Shown here piece by piece: positions 26,479 to 35,888 of a stretch of DNA of 64,000 nt. This stretch comes from Dyadobacter sp. 676 (GTDB lineage: Bacteria; Bacteroidota; Bacteroidia; Cytophagales; Spirosomataceae). The position numbers and the translations under genes are program-made. The notes under the pieces are model-generated. The model saw only the letters and a list, made by a program, of their open reading frames with translations. It searched no databases and had not been told where the DNA came from. The stretch lies in assembly GCF_040448675.1 (NCBI RefSeq), contig NZ_CP159289.1:5873001-5937000 (forward strand). Direction: 5' to 3'. The first letter of the stretch is position 1. Each line of letters starts with the position of its first letter.

Positions 26479-29400
26479 ATGCAAATGTGGTCTCGATGTT
26501 TCTGGATGGTTTTGGCCGCACTGGCGGGCTGGGTAGGGGAGGCTGCCGCCCAATCCGAGAAATACCAGTTTGCGCGCTACAATACGGAACAGGGACTTTC
26601 GCATAACCAGGTAAACTGTTTTCTGAAAGACAGCCGCGGCTTCGTCTGGATCGGTACAGCCAATGGCCTCAACCGCTTCGACGGCTACTCGTTCAGGGTT
26701 TTCAAGCACAACCCGGCCGATTCTTCGACTATTTCCCACCATCAGGTGACTGCCATATTCGAAGACCCGCAAGGTTTTATATGGGTCAACACCCATGTCG
26801 GGCTCGACATTTACGATCCGTTGAGCGAGCGCATCGATCGCAATGCCGACCGCGCGGCGGTGCGGTTCGGGCTTCCGGATGCCAATTTTAACCGGATCAT
26901 CAAAACCCGCTCGGGCGATTACTGGATCAGCCATAACAGGCTAGGGCTGCTGAAATACCTGACTACCGCGAAAAAGCTCGTTAAAATCAGGTTCGGCCCG
27001 GCCGAGGATTCCACCGGTCCGGCCAAGCGCAGTATTTCCGATTTCGCCGAGGATGCGCAGGGCAACCTCTGGGTGGTGTGCGACGACGGTTTTCTCGCGC
27101 GCGTGGACGCGGGCACGCACGAGGTTAGGATCGGCAGCGCATTGCTGCAAAACCGGAACCGGGGTAATTTGTCCAATCACAAGGTTTTTGTCGACGACGA
27201 CGGCGAACCTTGGGTGTACATTGTGAAAGCGGCCACAGGCGCATTCAATTTTGATTTTAAAAACAACGTGCTGCGTGTCGCCGGTACCGCGGGCCCGGAT
27301 TTCCGGCTGGCCAACAATGCCGTAACGGCCATGCTTTCCGGCCCGGATGGCAGGATCTGGATCGGTACCGACCATGGAGGCATTAATGTGCTCGACAAAA
27401 AAAGAAAAACGGTGTCGACCCTGCTGTTTGATCCGGGCGACCCGCGGACGATCAGCCAGAATACCATCCAGGCGTTATACAAAGACCCGACAGGCATGAT
27501 CTGGGCGGGGACGTTCAAGAAAGGCTTTTGCGCATATCATAAAAATATCTTCAGATTTTCGCTCGTCCGCCACTCGCCCGGTGACCCGCGCAGCTTGCCG
27601 TTTGATGATGTGAACGTGTTCACGGAAGACCGAAACGGCAATCTCTGGATAGGGACCAACGGCGGCGGGCTGATCCACTACGACCGGGCCGGCAACAGTT
27701 TCCGGCAATACCGGAATGTGCCGGGCGATCCGGGCAGTTTGAGTAACGACGTCATTGTTAGCCTGTTCCTGGATCGCGACGACGTGCTCTGGATCGGAAC
27801 ATACTTCGGGGGACTCAACCGGTTCGACGGCAGGCGCTTTACGCGTTACCTCCACGCCCCGGCCGATTCCACGAGCCTGATCGACGATCGCGTATGGGAG
27901 ATATTCGAAGATTCACAGCGTCGTTTGTGGGTGGGGACCCTGGCCGACGGCCTGGATTTGCTCGACAGGCGCACGCAGACATTCCGTCATTTCAGGCGCC
28001 TGGCACCGAACTCCGTCAGGTCGGATTATATTTCGGCCATTATGGAAGACCGCGAGGGTAATCTTTGGGTCGGTACCGCCAACGGAATCGATGTCCTGAT
28101 TCGAAAAACAGGGCGTTTTGTACACTATGGCTACCGGGCAGGCAACCCCGACAGCCTGAGCAGCGACGCTGTTACCGCATTGGCGCAGGACCGGTTCGGG
28201 CATATCTGGATCGGGACATCCGAAGGGCTCGACCGGTACGATGCCCGGCGGAATGCTTTTGTACATTACGATAGCCGCCATGGGCTACCGGACGATGCGA
28301 TACTGACTGTCGTGGTGGACAATATGCAAAATTTGTGGCTGGGTACTCCCAAAGGCCTGGCCAATTGCAGGGTATCCAGGAAACCCGACGGCATACCGGC
28401 CGCATTTCAGGTGAGGACCTACAACGAAGTGGACGGATTGCAGGGACGTGGTTTCAACGAGAATGCCGCCCTTCGGCTCCGCAACGGCGAGCTGGTATTT
28501 GGCGGGGCCAACGGCTTCTCTATCTTCGACCCTGCCCAAATCGCCGATGAGCGTGCTTCTGCCAGGATGACGCTTACCGATTTTCAGATTTTTAACAGGA
28601 GCGTCCGGCCGGGAGAGTTGTTCGACGGCGATGCCGTGTTGGAAAAATCGGTGTCGCTTACGGACCGCATTGTGTTGAAACACAGCCAGAATGTGTTTTC
28701 CATCGAATTCGCCGCACTGAATTTTCTGCATCCGGAAAAAAACCATTATCTCTACATGCTCGAAGGATTCAACGACCGGTGGTTCGAGGCTGACGACACC
28801 CGCAAGGTAACTTATACAAACCTCGACCCCGGCACTTACACTTTTAAAGTCAAGATGAAAGGGACGGGCGCTTCGACCGAGCGGAGCCTTCAGGTGGTGA
28901 TCCTGCCGCCGTTCTGGCGGACTCCCTGGGCTTATATCCTGTATTTTTTGCTCGTTGCGGGCGCACTTCTGATCGCGCGCTGGATATTGATCGAGCGCGA
29001 ACGGATGAATTTCAAGCTCGAACAGGAGCGCCGCTACGCCCAGCAAATGCATGAGCTGGATATGATGAAGATTAAATTCTTCACCAATGTGAGCCACGAA
29101 TTCCGGACACCGCTCACGCTCATGCTTACGCCCCTCGAAAACCTGCTCAGGAATATCCGGGCGGATCACGCCGTACACAGGCAGTTGTCGCTTATTCACC
29201 GAAATGCGCAGCGGCTTTTCAATCTGGTCACGCAAATGCTCGATTTCAAGAAGCTGGAAGTGGAGGGAACCGAGTTCGTGCCCGAACGGGGCGACATTGT
29301 CCGGTTTGTCCGGCAGATCGCACAAACGTTTTCCGACCTTTCCGAGCACAAGCACATCCGGTACCGGTTCGATAGCGCCGTCGAATCGAGGTATGCGGAT

Positions 29401-30615
29401 TTCGACCAGGATAAATTATCCAAAGTGATGTACAACCTGCTTTCCAATGCATTCAAGTTCACGCCGGAAAACGGCCAGGTGACCGTCGGCTTGCGAATTG
29501 TGCCGGACCGGGAAGGCGAGGCGCTGGAAGTCAGGGTGGAGGATTCGGGTATCGGCATCCCGGCCGAAGCGCAGGCGAAGGTATTCGAAAGGTTTTACCA
29601 GCATCCCATGCCCGGCCACATCATGAACCAGGGCAGCGGTATCGGGCTCTCCATTGCGGGAGAGTTTGTTAAAATGCATGGCGGGAGTATCCGGCTGGAA
29701 AGCGAACCGGGCAGCGGAAGTATTTTTATCGTGACGTTGCCCCTGCGGGAGAGCGCGGCGCGCGTTGCGCCTGTCGCGCCCGCGGCGGTCGTCCCGGTAC
29801 AGGCGTCCCCGGTTGAAATCGACCTGCCCGATGAAAAAACTACCAAAAACAAACCTCTGATACTGCTTGTCGAGGATAATGACGAGTTCCGGGAATATTT
29901 AAAAGAGATATTGCAAAGGGATTACCAGGTGCTGGAAGCGGGCACCGGGAGGGCCGGTCTCGACATTACGCTGGAACAAATCCCCGACCTGATCGTCAGC
30001 GACGTCATGATACCTGAAATGGACGGGATCGAGCTCTGCCGAACAGTCAAAACCGACCGGCGCATTTCCCACATTCCGGTGGTGTTGCTCACGGCCCGTG
30101 CCGGGGAGGAGCAACAGTTGCAAGGCTACCAGACCGGAGCCGACGCCTATGTGACCAAACCGTTCCGGCTCGATATTCTGCAGGTAAGGATTGCCAACCT
30201 CATCCGCCAGCGCGAGCAGTTGCAGCGGCATTTCCAGCAGCACGTGGAAATACGCCCAAGTGAAGTCGCCATCCGTTCGCTGGACGAACAATTCGTGACG
30301 ACTGCGGTAAAAGCCGTTGAAGAAAACCTTGCGAACCCCGACTTCACGGTCGAAGAACTGAGCGATGCCATGTCGATGAGCCGGGTTTACCTCTACAAAA
30401 AAATCCTGTCGCTGACCGGCAAGACACCCATCGAATTTATCCGCATTATCCGGATCAGGCGGGGCGCGGACCTGCTTGAAAAGAGCCAGCTGACCGTCTC
30501 GGAAATCGCCTACCAAATCGGATTCAACAACCCCAAGTATTTTGCGAAACTTTTCAGGGAGGAATTCGGGATGCTACCCACAGAGTACCGCCGGCAGCGC
30601 TCGGAGAGGGAATGA
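26479..30615 (+). CDS. Hybrid two-component system (HTCS) sensor/AraC regulator of the PUL
   Basis: A 1378-residue one-protein signalling system. After a signal peptide (about 1-25) comes a periplasmic two-component-regulator propeller (about 30-700), with repeats such as SRGFVWIGTANGLNRFDGYS and REGNLWVGTANGID. A Y_Y_Y domain follows (to about 815), a membrane helix near 818-838, histidine kinase H-box NVSHEFRTPL (His873), N-box MYNLLSNAFKF, VEDSGIGIP and GSGIGLSI, a receiver domain with phospho-acceptor Asp1175 in SDVMIPEMDG, and a C-terminal AraC HTH (about 1265-1370, VSEIAYQIGFNNPKYF). HTCSs sense oligosaccharides in the periplasm and activate the neighbouring sus genes. This one lies upstream of a complete SusC-SusD-glycan-binding-GH31 cluster. 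Confidence 0.95.
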   Translation: MQMWSRCFWMVLAALAGWVGEAAAQSEKYQFARYNTEQGLSHNQVNCFLKDSRGFVWIGTANGLNRFDGYSFRVFKHNPADSSTISHHQVTAIFEDPQGFIWVNTHVGLDIYDPLSERIDRNADRAAVRFGLPDANFNRIIKTRSGDYWISHNRLGLLKYLTTAKKLVKIRFGPAEDSTGPAKRSISDFAEDAQGNLWVVCDDGFLARVDAGTHEVRIGSALLQNRNRGNLSNHKVFVDDDGEPWVYIVKAATGAFNFDFKNNVLRVAGTAGPDFRLANNAVTAMLSGPDGRIWIGTDHGGINVLDKKRKTVSTLLFDPGDPRTISQNTIQALYKDPTGMIWAGTFKKGFCAYHKNIFRFSLVRHSPGDPRSLPFDDVNVFTEDRNGNLWIGTNGGGLIHYDRAGNSFRQYRNVPGDPGSLSNDVIVSLFLDRDDVLWIGTYFGGLNRFDGRRFTRYLHAPADSTSLIDDRVWEIFEDSQRRLWVGTLADGLDLLDRRTQTFRHFRRLAPNSVRSDYISAIMEDREGNLWVGTANGIDVLIRKTGRFVHYGYRAGNPDSLSSDAVTALAQDRFGHIWIGTSEGLDRYDARRNAFVHYDSRHGLPDDAILTVVVDNMQNLWLGTPKGLANCRVSRKPDGIPAAFQVRTYNEVDGLQGRGFNENAALRLRNGELVFGGANGFSIFDPAQIADERASARMTLTDFQIFNRSVRPGELFDGDAVLEKSVSLTDRIVLKHSQNVFSIEFAALNFLHPEKNHYLYMLEGFNDRWFEADDTRKVTYTNLDPGTYTFKVKMKGTGASTERSLQVVILPPFWRTPWAYILYFLLVAGALLIARWILIERERMNFKLEQERRYAQQMHELDMMKIKFFTNVSHEFRTPLTLMLTPLENLLRNIRADHAVHRQLSLIHRNAQRLFNLVTQMLDFKKLEVEGTEFVPERGDIVRFVRQIAQTFSDLSEHKHIRYRFDSAVESRYADFDQDKLSKVMYNLLSNAFKFTPENGQVTVGLRIVPDREGEALEVRVEDSGIGIPAEAQAKVFERFYQHPMPGHIMNQGSGIGLSIAGEFVKMHGGSIRLESEPGSGSIFIVTLPLRESAARVAPVAPAAVVPVQASPVEIDLPDEKTTKNKPLILLVEDNDEFREYLKEILQRDYQVLEAGTGRAGLDITLEQIPDLIVSDVMIPEMDGIELCRTVKTDRRISHIPVVLLTARAGEEQQLQGYQTGADAYVTKPFRLDILQVRIANLIRQREQLQRHFQQHVEIRPSEVAIRSLDEQFVTTAVKAVEENLANPDFTVEELSDAMSMSRVYLYKKILSLTGKTPIEFIRIIRIRRGADLLEKSQLTVSEIAYQIGFNNPKYFAKLFREEFGMLPTEYRRQRSERE

Positions 30616-30986
30616 ATGGCCGTTGCTCCGCCCGTAAAGTGCAATTTCCAGGCGTACGGCAACTTTTCTCCGAACGTTTTCATAATTGGAATAGTACAAA
30701 ATATCAACCCGATACTATCATATCGGGCAGCGATGGCCTGCTCGATGCTTTCTCACGGGATTCTGACGGGTTTGTGGAATAAAGCAGGAAAAAATAGCCT
30801 GTTTTTTGGCCGGAGTTTACAAATGATACCCTATTTGTAAACAAATGGAGCACTTGCTGCATGTTTTTTAGCGACACATTTGTCCAACTATTCATTCGAT
30901 TTATACCATATCCGCTGTCGTAAACCCAGGATACCGGAATAGTGAAATCGGAAGTGGGCAAATAGTCATTTTTAAAACAAAACAAC
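30616..30986. promoter_or_regulatory. 371-bp regulatory region between HTCS and PUL susC
   Basis: A gene-free stretch with two inverted repeats: CCCGATA-CTATCA-TATCGGG at 30708-30727 and the longer one at 30815-30842. HTCSs of this type activate the following susC promoter, so an activator site is expected here. I find no perfect TAnnTTTG box. Confidence 0.5.
30815..30842. promoter_or_regulatory. 10-bp perfect inverted repeat upstream of PUL susC, candidate HTCS operator
   Basis: GTTTACAAAT, an 8-bp spacer (GATACCCT), then ATTTGTAAAC. The arms are perfectly complementary and the centres of the half-sites are about 18 bp apart. It sits 145 bp before the susC start. Symmetry and place suggest binding by a dimer such as the HTCS output domain. 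Confidence 0.45.
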
Positions 30987-33900
30987 ATGCAACAAAATTT
31001 GTACGAAACAAGGCGGGCACGACGCGGTTTGCGTTACCTGGCCGGGTTGCTAAGGCCTCTCCTTCTCTCAGTGGGGATCATGTGTGTGGCGGTGGGTGCA
31101 TTCGCACAAGCCGACGCCAAACGGACCATCACCGGTACCGTAGTTTCCGTGGAGCGCGGCGACGGGATTCCTGGCGCAAGCGTGGTGATCAAAGGTACTT
31201 CGAACGGAACCACCACCAACACGGAAGGCCGGTTCTCCATCGAAGCAGCCCCGGGTAATACGCTCGTGTTCTCGTTTATCGGGTACGAGACCCAGGAAGT
31301 GGCGATTGGTAACAAAACCAGGATCGACGTCAGGTTGAAGGAAAGCGTTTCGGCCCTCGAGGAAGTGGTGGTAGTGGGTTACGGGGAAATGAAGAAGACG
31401 GATGTTTCCAGCTCCCAGGTGACGGTCTCCGGAAAAGATCTCAGCAAAACCATCAATACTTCGCTCGAACAAGGCTTGCAGGGACGCGCGGCCAACGTGC
31501 TCGTACAGCAAAACTCGGGACAACCGGGCGCGGCGCCGTCGGTACTGATCCGCGGGTTGAGCTCGCTGACAGGTACGACGCAACCGTTATATGTGATCGA
31601 CGGGGTGCAGATCAAGCCTGACAATATGAAGGACGACCCGAATAACCGTCCGACCGGCTTTTCCAATATCCTCTCGTCGATCAACCCGGACGATATCGAG
31701 ACGATCAACGTGTTACAGGGGCCTTCGGCAACGGCTATTTACGGGGCGGTGGGTGCGAACGGCGTTGTTATGATCACCACCAAGCGGGGGAAAGCGGGCG
31801 AAGCCAAGATTACCTTCAACTCGCTGGTAACCTTGCAGGCGGAGCCTAAGCATATCGATGTGATGAACCTGCGGGAATATGCGCAATTCAGAAACGAGGC
31901 TGCGGCAGTAGGCGGTACTGCCTCGGAGCCTCAGTTCGCCGACCCGTCGGTTCTCGGCAATGGTACCGACTGGCAGAGTGCCTTGTTCCGGCCTACGACA
32001 CTTCAGAAATATTCGCTGGGCCTGAGCGGTGGTACGGAAAAAACAACCTATTACCTCTCGGGAGAGTATTTTAACCAGAACGGTATTGTGGAAGGATCGG
32101 GCTTCAAACGCTATAATGCCCGGCTGAACCTGGAAAACCAGACCCGTAACTGGCTCAAAATAGGGGCAAATATGAGCGTGGGGATCACCGAGGAAAAAGT
32201 GAACGTAAACAACGGAGGCATTATCCAGCTGGCGCTCGACCAAAACCCGAGCGTACCAGTGACCAACCCCGACGGTAGCTGGGGCGGTCCCACTTCCACA
32301 CAGTTCCAGTTTACCAACCCGGTGATGATCTCGCAGATCTATAACGACTATAACCGCCGGACATCGATCCTGGGAAGTCTTTTCGCCGATGTGAAGTTGA
32401 CCAAGAACCTGGTTTGGCACACCGAAGCGAACGGAAGCGCCGAGTTTTTGAAATATTACTCATTCCACCCCTCGTATACGATCGGCGGTTATGTGGTGTC
32501 GCAGGACGCGGCTACGTCGACGCGCTCGGTGAATACCAACAACTGGTGGAGCCTGCATACCCGGCTGACTTACGATCTGAAACTGGGCCGGCATGGCATT
32601 AACCTGATGGCCGGTCACGAGGCACAGCAAAACGGGTACGAATCGCTGACCGGTACGCGTAAGAAGTTTATTACCAATACGATCGAGGAATTATCGGGCG
32701 GTGACGCATCGGTTATCTCCAATGTGAGCAATAACAGCGGCAAAGGCGCCGGGTCGCGCGAATCATATTTTGCCCGTGTGAATTACAGCTTCAACGAGCG
32801 CTATTTTTTGCAGGGGACCTACCGGATGGATGGCTCGTCGGCTTTCCGTGAAGGCCGCCGCTGGGGTAATTTCCCCGCGGTATCGGTAGCATGGCGCATT
32901 TCGGAAGAGCCTTTCCTGAAAAGTGTCAATGAGATCAACGACCTGAAACTCCGGTTCGAAATAGGCCGGTCGGGTAACCAGGGCAGCGGGGGCAATGCGA
33001 TTTTCTCGACACTCCAGGCTGTGCCAACGGGCTGGGGAACGGGCTTCCTTGCCTCGAACTTCGCGAATGAGTTTCTGACCTGGGAAAAGGACGATGTGAT
33101 CAACGGCGGACTGGACCTGCATATGTTCGGCAACCGCGTGGAACTGATTGTGGATGCCTATATCAAGAAAATCACCAGTCTCATTACCGTGAATTCCTAT
33201 CCGTTCACTTACGGTGGCGACATCGCCTACTCGCCGGGATACCTGAGCTGGCCCGCGGTGAATGCCGGTTCGATGAAAAACCGAGGTATCGGCTTTACGC
33301 TCAACACCGTGAACATCGACAAAGGCGGCTTCTACTGGAAAACGGGTATCAACCTGTCGTTCGACCGTAACAAGGTGACATCGCTGCTCAACCCGATCAC
33401 ACCGGTCTGGAATGCCACTTCGGTAGGATTCAAAACCGAGGTGGGGCAACCGGCGAGCATGATCACCGGCTACGTTGCCGACGGCCTTTTCCAGGATGCC
33501 AACGATATCAAGAACCACGCGATCCAGACCTCCAACGGTCAGCTGACGATCAACCCGGCCACCGGCACCTGGGTGGGGGACACCAAATTCCGCGACCTGA
33601 ACGGCGACGGCGTGATCGACGCCGAGGACCGCACGATAATCGGCAATCCGTGGCCGAAATTTACGCTCGGTTTAAATAACAACCTGACTTACAAGAATTT
33701 CGAGCTGAATGCATTCCTGACCGGCAGCTTCAAGAACGACATCCTCAATTATCCGCGTTACCGCGCGGAGATTCCGGGGAACGGCGGGGTGTTCGGGAAC
33801 CAGTGGAAATCGGTGGCCAATTACGCACGGCCAAGCAGCTATAATCCGGCCGATGCGGAAACCGTTACGCTTACCAATCCGGGCCATGCCATCCCGCGCA

Positions 33901-34205
33901 TCGCCCCGGGCGACCCGAACGGCAACAACCGGATGAACACCAATTTCATCGAGGACGGCAGCTATGTGCGTCTTAAGAACATCACGATCAGCTACAATTT
34001 TCCAAAGTCGATGCTGAAAGACTTCTTTATCAGAGGGCTGAGGGCTTCCGTTGGGGCACAGAACCTTTTTACCATTACCAAATACAAAGGTTACGATCCC
34101 GAGGTCGGGATGGTCAATTATGGCGGCACGGTAATGGCCGGTATCGACACCGGGCGTTACCCATCCGTGCGCATGTATTCATTCGGTTTACTAGCTGATT
34201 TCTAA
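30987..34205 (+). CDS. SusC/RagA family TonB-linked outer-membrane transporter of the PUL
   Basis: A 1072-residue TonB-dependent channel. Signal peptide (about 1-40), carboxypeptidase-regulatory-like domain (TITGTVVSVERGDGIPGASV), TonB-box region ALEEVVVVGYGEMKKTD, plug with RGLSSLTGTTQPLYVIDGVQ and AIYGAVGANGVVMITTKRG, and a beta barrel ending in SFGLLADF. It would import oligosaccharides captured by the SusD and glycan-binding proteins encoded immediately downstream (39 bp to the SusD start). Probably the first gene of a four-gene operon that ends at the terminator at 39615-39646. Confidence 0.95.
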   Translation: MQQNLYETRRARRGLRYLAGLLRPLLLSVGIMCVAVGAFAQADAKRTITGTVVSVERGDGIPGASVVIKGTSNGTTTNTEGRFSIEAAPGNTLVFSFIGYETQEVAIGNKTRIDVRLKESVSALEEVVVVGYGEMKKTDVSSSQVTVSGKDLSKTINTSLEQGLQGRAANVLVQQNSGQPGAAPSVLIRGLSSLTGTTQPLYVIDGVQIKPDNMKDDPNNRPTGFSNILSSINPDDIETINVLQGPSATAIYGAVGANGVVMITTKRGKAGEAKITFNSLVTLQAEPKHIDVMNLREYAQFRNEAAAVGGTASEPQFADPSVLGNGTDWQSALFRPTTLQKYSLGLSGGTEKTTYYLSGEYFNQNGIVEGSGFKRYNARLNLENQTRNWLKIGANMSVGITEEKVNVNNGGIIQLALDQNPSVPVTNPDGSWGGPTSTQFQFTNPVMISQIYNDYNRRTSILGSLFADVKLTKNLVWHTEANGSAEFLKYYSFHPSYTIGGYVVSQDAATSTRSVNTNNWWSLHTRLTYDLKLGRHGINLMAGHEAQQNGYESLTGTRKKFITNTIEELSGGDASVISNVSNNSGKGAGSRESYFARVNYSFNERYFLQGTYRMDGSSAFREGRRWGNFPAVSVAWRISEEPFLKSVNEINDLKLRFEIGRSGNQGSGGNAIFSTLQAVPTGWGTGFLASNFANEFLTWEKDDVINGGLDLHMFGNRVELIVDAYIKKITSLITVNSYPFTYGGDIAYSPGYLSWPAVNAGSMKNRGIGFTLNTVNIDKGGFYWKTGINLSFDRNKVTSLLNPITPVWNATSVGFKTEVGQPASMITGYVADGLFQDANDIKNHAIQTSNGQLTINPATGTWVGDTKFRDLNGDGVIDAEDRTIIGNPWPKFTLGLNNNLTYKNFELNAFLTGSFKNDILNYPRYRAEIPGNGGVFGNQWKSVANYARPSSYNPADAETVTLTNPGHAIPRIAPGDPNGNNRMNTNFIEDGSYVRLKNITISYNFPKSMLKDFFIRGLRASVGAQNLFTITKYKGYDPEVGMVNYGGTVMAGIDTGRYPSVRMYSFGLLADF

Positions 34206-34244
34206 GGCAGTTTGCCCAACGTCCAATTCAAAAAATATTCTCAT

Positions 34245-35870
34245 ATGCAGTTCAAATACAGACTTATAGCGGCTATCGGGGCGTTGATGCTTACGCAGGG
34301 GTGCAGCGAGGATTTTCTCGACCGCCCGCCGCTGGATGCCCTTACCTCCGGTAATTTCTACAAAACCGACGCGGAAATCCTGGCCGGTACCGCGCCATTG
34401 TACAACATCGTCTGGTTCGATTTCAACGACAAGGCCAATATGGCTTTCCAGGAAGCCCGGGCCGGTAACCTCAACTCGAACGACCGCACGGCGTACATCA
34501 AGCACGCGATCCCGTCGACCGACGTGAATACGCTTTTGCCGGGTTACAAATCATTTTACAAAATTATCGCGCAGAGCAACAATGCCTATAAGGCCATTAA
34601 CGAGGCGCAGGGAAGTACGGCATCGGCCGCTGTGAAGGCGCAGGGGCTTGGCGAATGCCGGTTTATGCGGGCTACGGCTTACTATTACCTGGTAACCAAC
34701 TGGGGCGCCGTGCCCATCGTGTACGACAATGTGGCGCAGCTCAATGAGCCGCCGGTCCGCAACCGCATTGAAGATGTCTGGAAACTCGTGATCCGCGATT
34801 ACCGCTTTGCCGCCGAGAACCTGCCCGTTACGGCGGAACAGGGACGCCTCACCAAATATTCGGCGGAAGGGATGCTCGCGCGGATGTACCTGATGCGCGC
34901 CGGGCTTAACCAGAACGGGAAACGCAGCCAGTCGGACCTCGACAGTGCGAAGTATTATGCCGAAAGCGTGATCACCAAAAGCAGCCTGTCGCTGGCGCCC
35001 ACCTACGCGGAACTTTTTGAAAGCGCCAACCATAATGCCTCGAAGAACAATCCAGAAAGCCTGTTCTCCCTGCAATGGATGCCCGTTAGCAATCCCTGGG
35101 GCGTGAACAATTCGTTCCAGGCCTATTTCGCCTACGATGCCAATATTACCGGTACAGGTGACGGCTGGGGAGCAGCTCAGGGTATTTCGGCAGACCTGGT
35201 CAAGTACTTTACCGAAAACCCGGCGGATTCCCTGCGGAGAAAAGCGATCGCGATGTTCGACGGGGATGTTTATCCGAATATCCAGAAAGCGTCGGGCGGT
35301 TTGAAATACAACCGGCCCGCTGCTCTGTCGGCTATCAAAAAGTACATCATCGGCTCGCCGGCGGACAATGGTGGTCTGGGCGGATTTATGGCGGCCAATA
35401 TCAACTCGTACATGCTTCGCCTGGCCGAAATATACCTGATTTACGCCGACGCCGTGCTGGGCAATAACGCCTCGACCGCCGATCCAAAAGCACTGGAATA
35501 TTTCAATGCCGTGCGCAAGCGGGCAGGTCTGCCGGCGAAAACCTCGCTGACTTTCGAGGACATTTTCCGGGAGCGACGCATCGAAACGATATTCGAGGGC
35601 AACTCCTGGAACGAGATCGTACGCTGGTTCTACTTCAATCCTGCCAAAGCCATCGCCTACACGGCTGCGCAGCATAAGGAGAACTACACCATGACCTACG
35701 TGGCAGGCTCTACCAATCCGAAGAAATACAACGTGGTTTATTCGGCCGCCGAATATTATCCGCTTTCGGAAAATACCCTGTACCTGCCATTCCCTGAAAG
35801 CGAGATCGTGAATGCGCCGTCGTTGAAAAATGAGCCGGTAGCTTTCGATTTCAGCAAAATTGTCGACTAA
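34245..35870 (+). CDS. RagB/SusD family lipoprotein of the PUL
   Basis: A 541-residue lipoprotein starting at the ATG at 34245: MQFKYRLIAAIGALMLTQGC is a signal with lipobox Cys20, then SEDFLDRPPLDALTSGNFYK. TPR-like helices include LGECRFMRATAYYYLVTNWG and MLRLAEIYLIYADAVLGNN, with the usual late segment ERRIETIFEGNSWNEIVRW. The C-terminus departs slightly from the usual NPG ending. It pairs with SusC as the surface substrate-binding lid. Confidence 0.93.
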   Translation: MQFKYRLIAAIGALMLTQGCSEDFLDRPPLDALTSGNFYKTDAEILAGTAPLYNIVWFDFNDKANMAFQEARAGNLNSNDRTAYIKHAIPSTDVNTLLPGYKSFYKIIAQSNNAYKAINEAQGSTASAAVKAQGLGECRFMRATAYYYLVTNWGAVPIVYDNVAQLNEPPVRNRIEDVWKLVIRDYRFAAENLPVTAEQGRLTKYSAEGMLARMYLMRAGLNQNGKRSQSDLDSAKYYAESVITKSSLSLAPTYAELFESANHNASKNNPESLFSLQWMPVSNPWGVNNSFQAYFAYDANITGTGDGWGAAQGISADLVKYFTENPADSLRRKAIAMFDGDVYPNIQKASGGLKYNRPAALSAIKKYIIGSPADNGGLGGFMAANINSYMLRLAEIYLIYADAVLGNNASTADPKALEYFNAVRKRAGLPAKTSLTFEDIFRERRIETIFEGNSWNEIVRWFYFNPAKAIAYTAAQHKENYTMTYVAGSTNPKKYNVVYSAAEYYPLSENTLYLPFPESEIVNAPSLKNEPVAFDFSKIVD

Positions 35871-35888
35871 CCCAAATCTACGACCAAC

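Noticed and set aside
28285..29355. Open frame of 356 codons antisense to the HTCS kinase region
   Set aside because: No domain; the sense strand holds the highly conserved kinase motifs.
30616..30840. Short open frame of 74 codons between HTCS and susC
   Set aside because: No recognisable protein features, covers the inverted repeats, and lies in a region expected to be regulatory.
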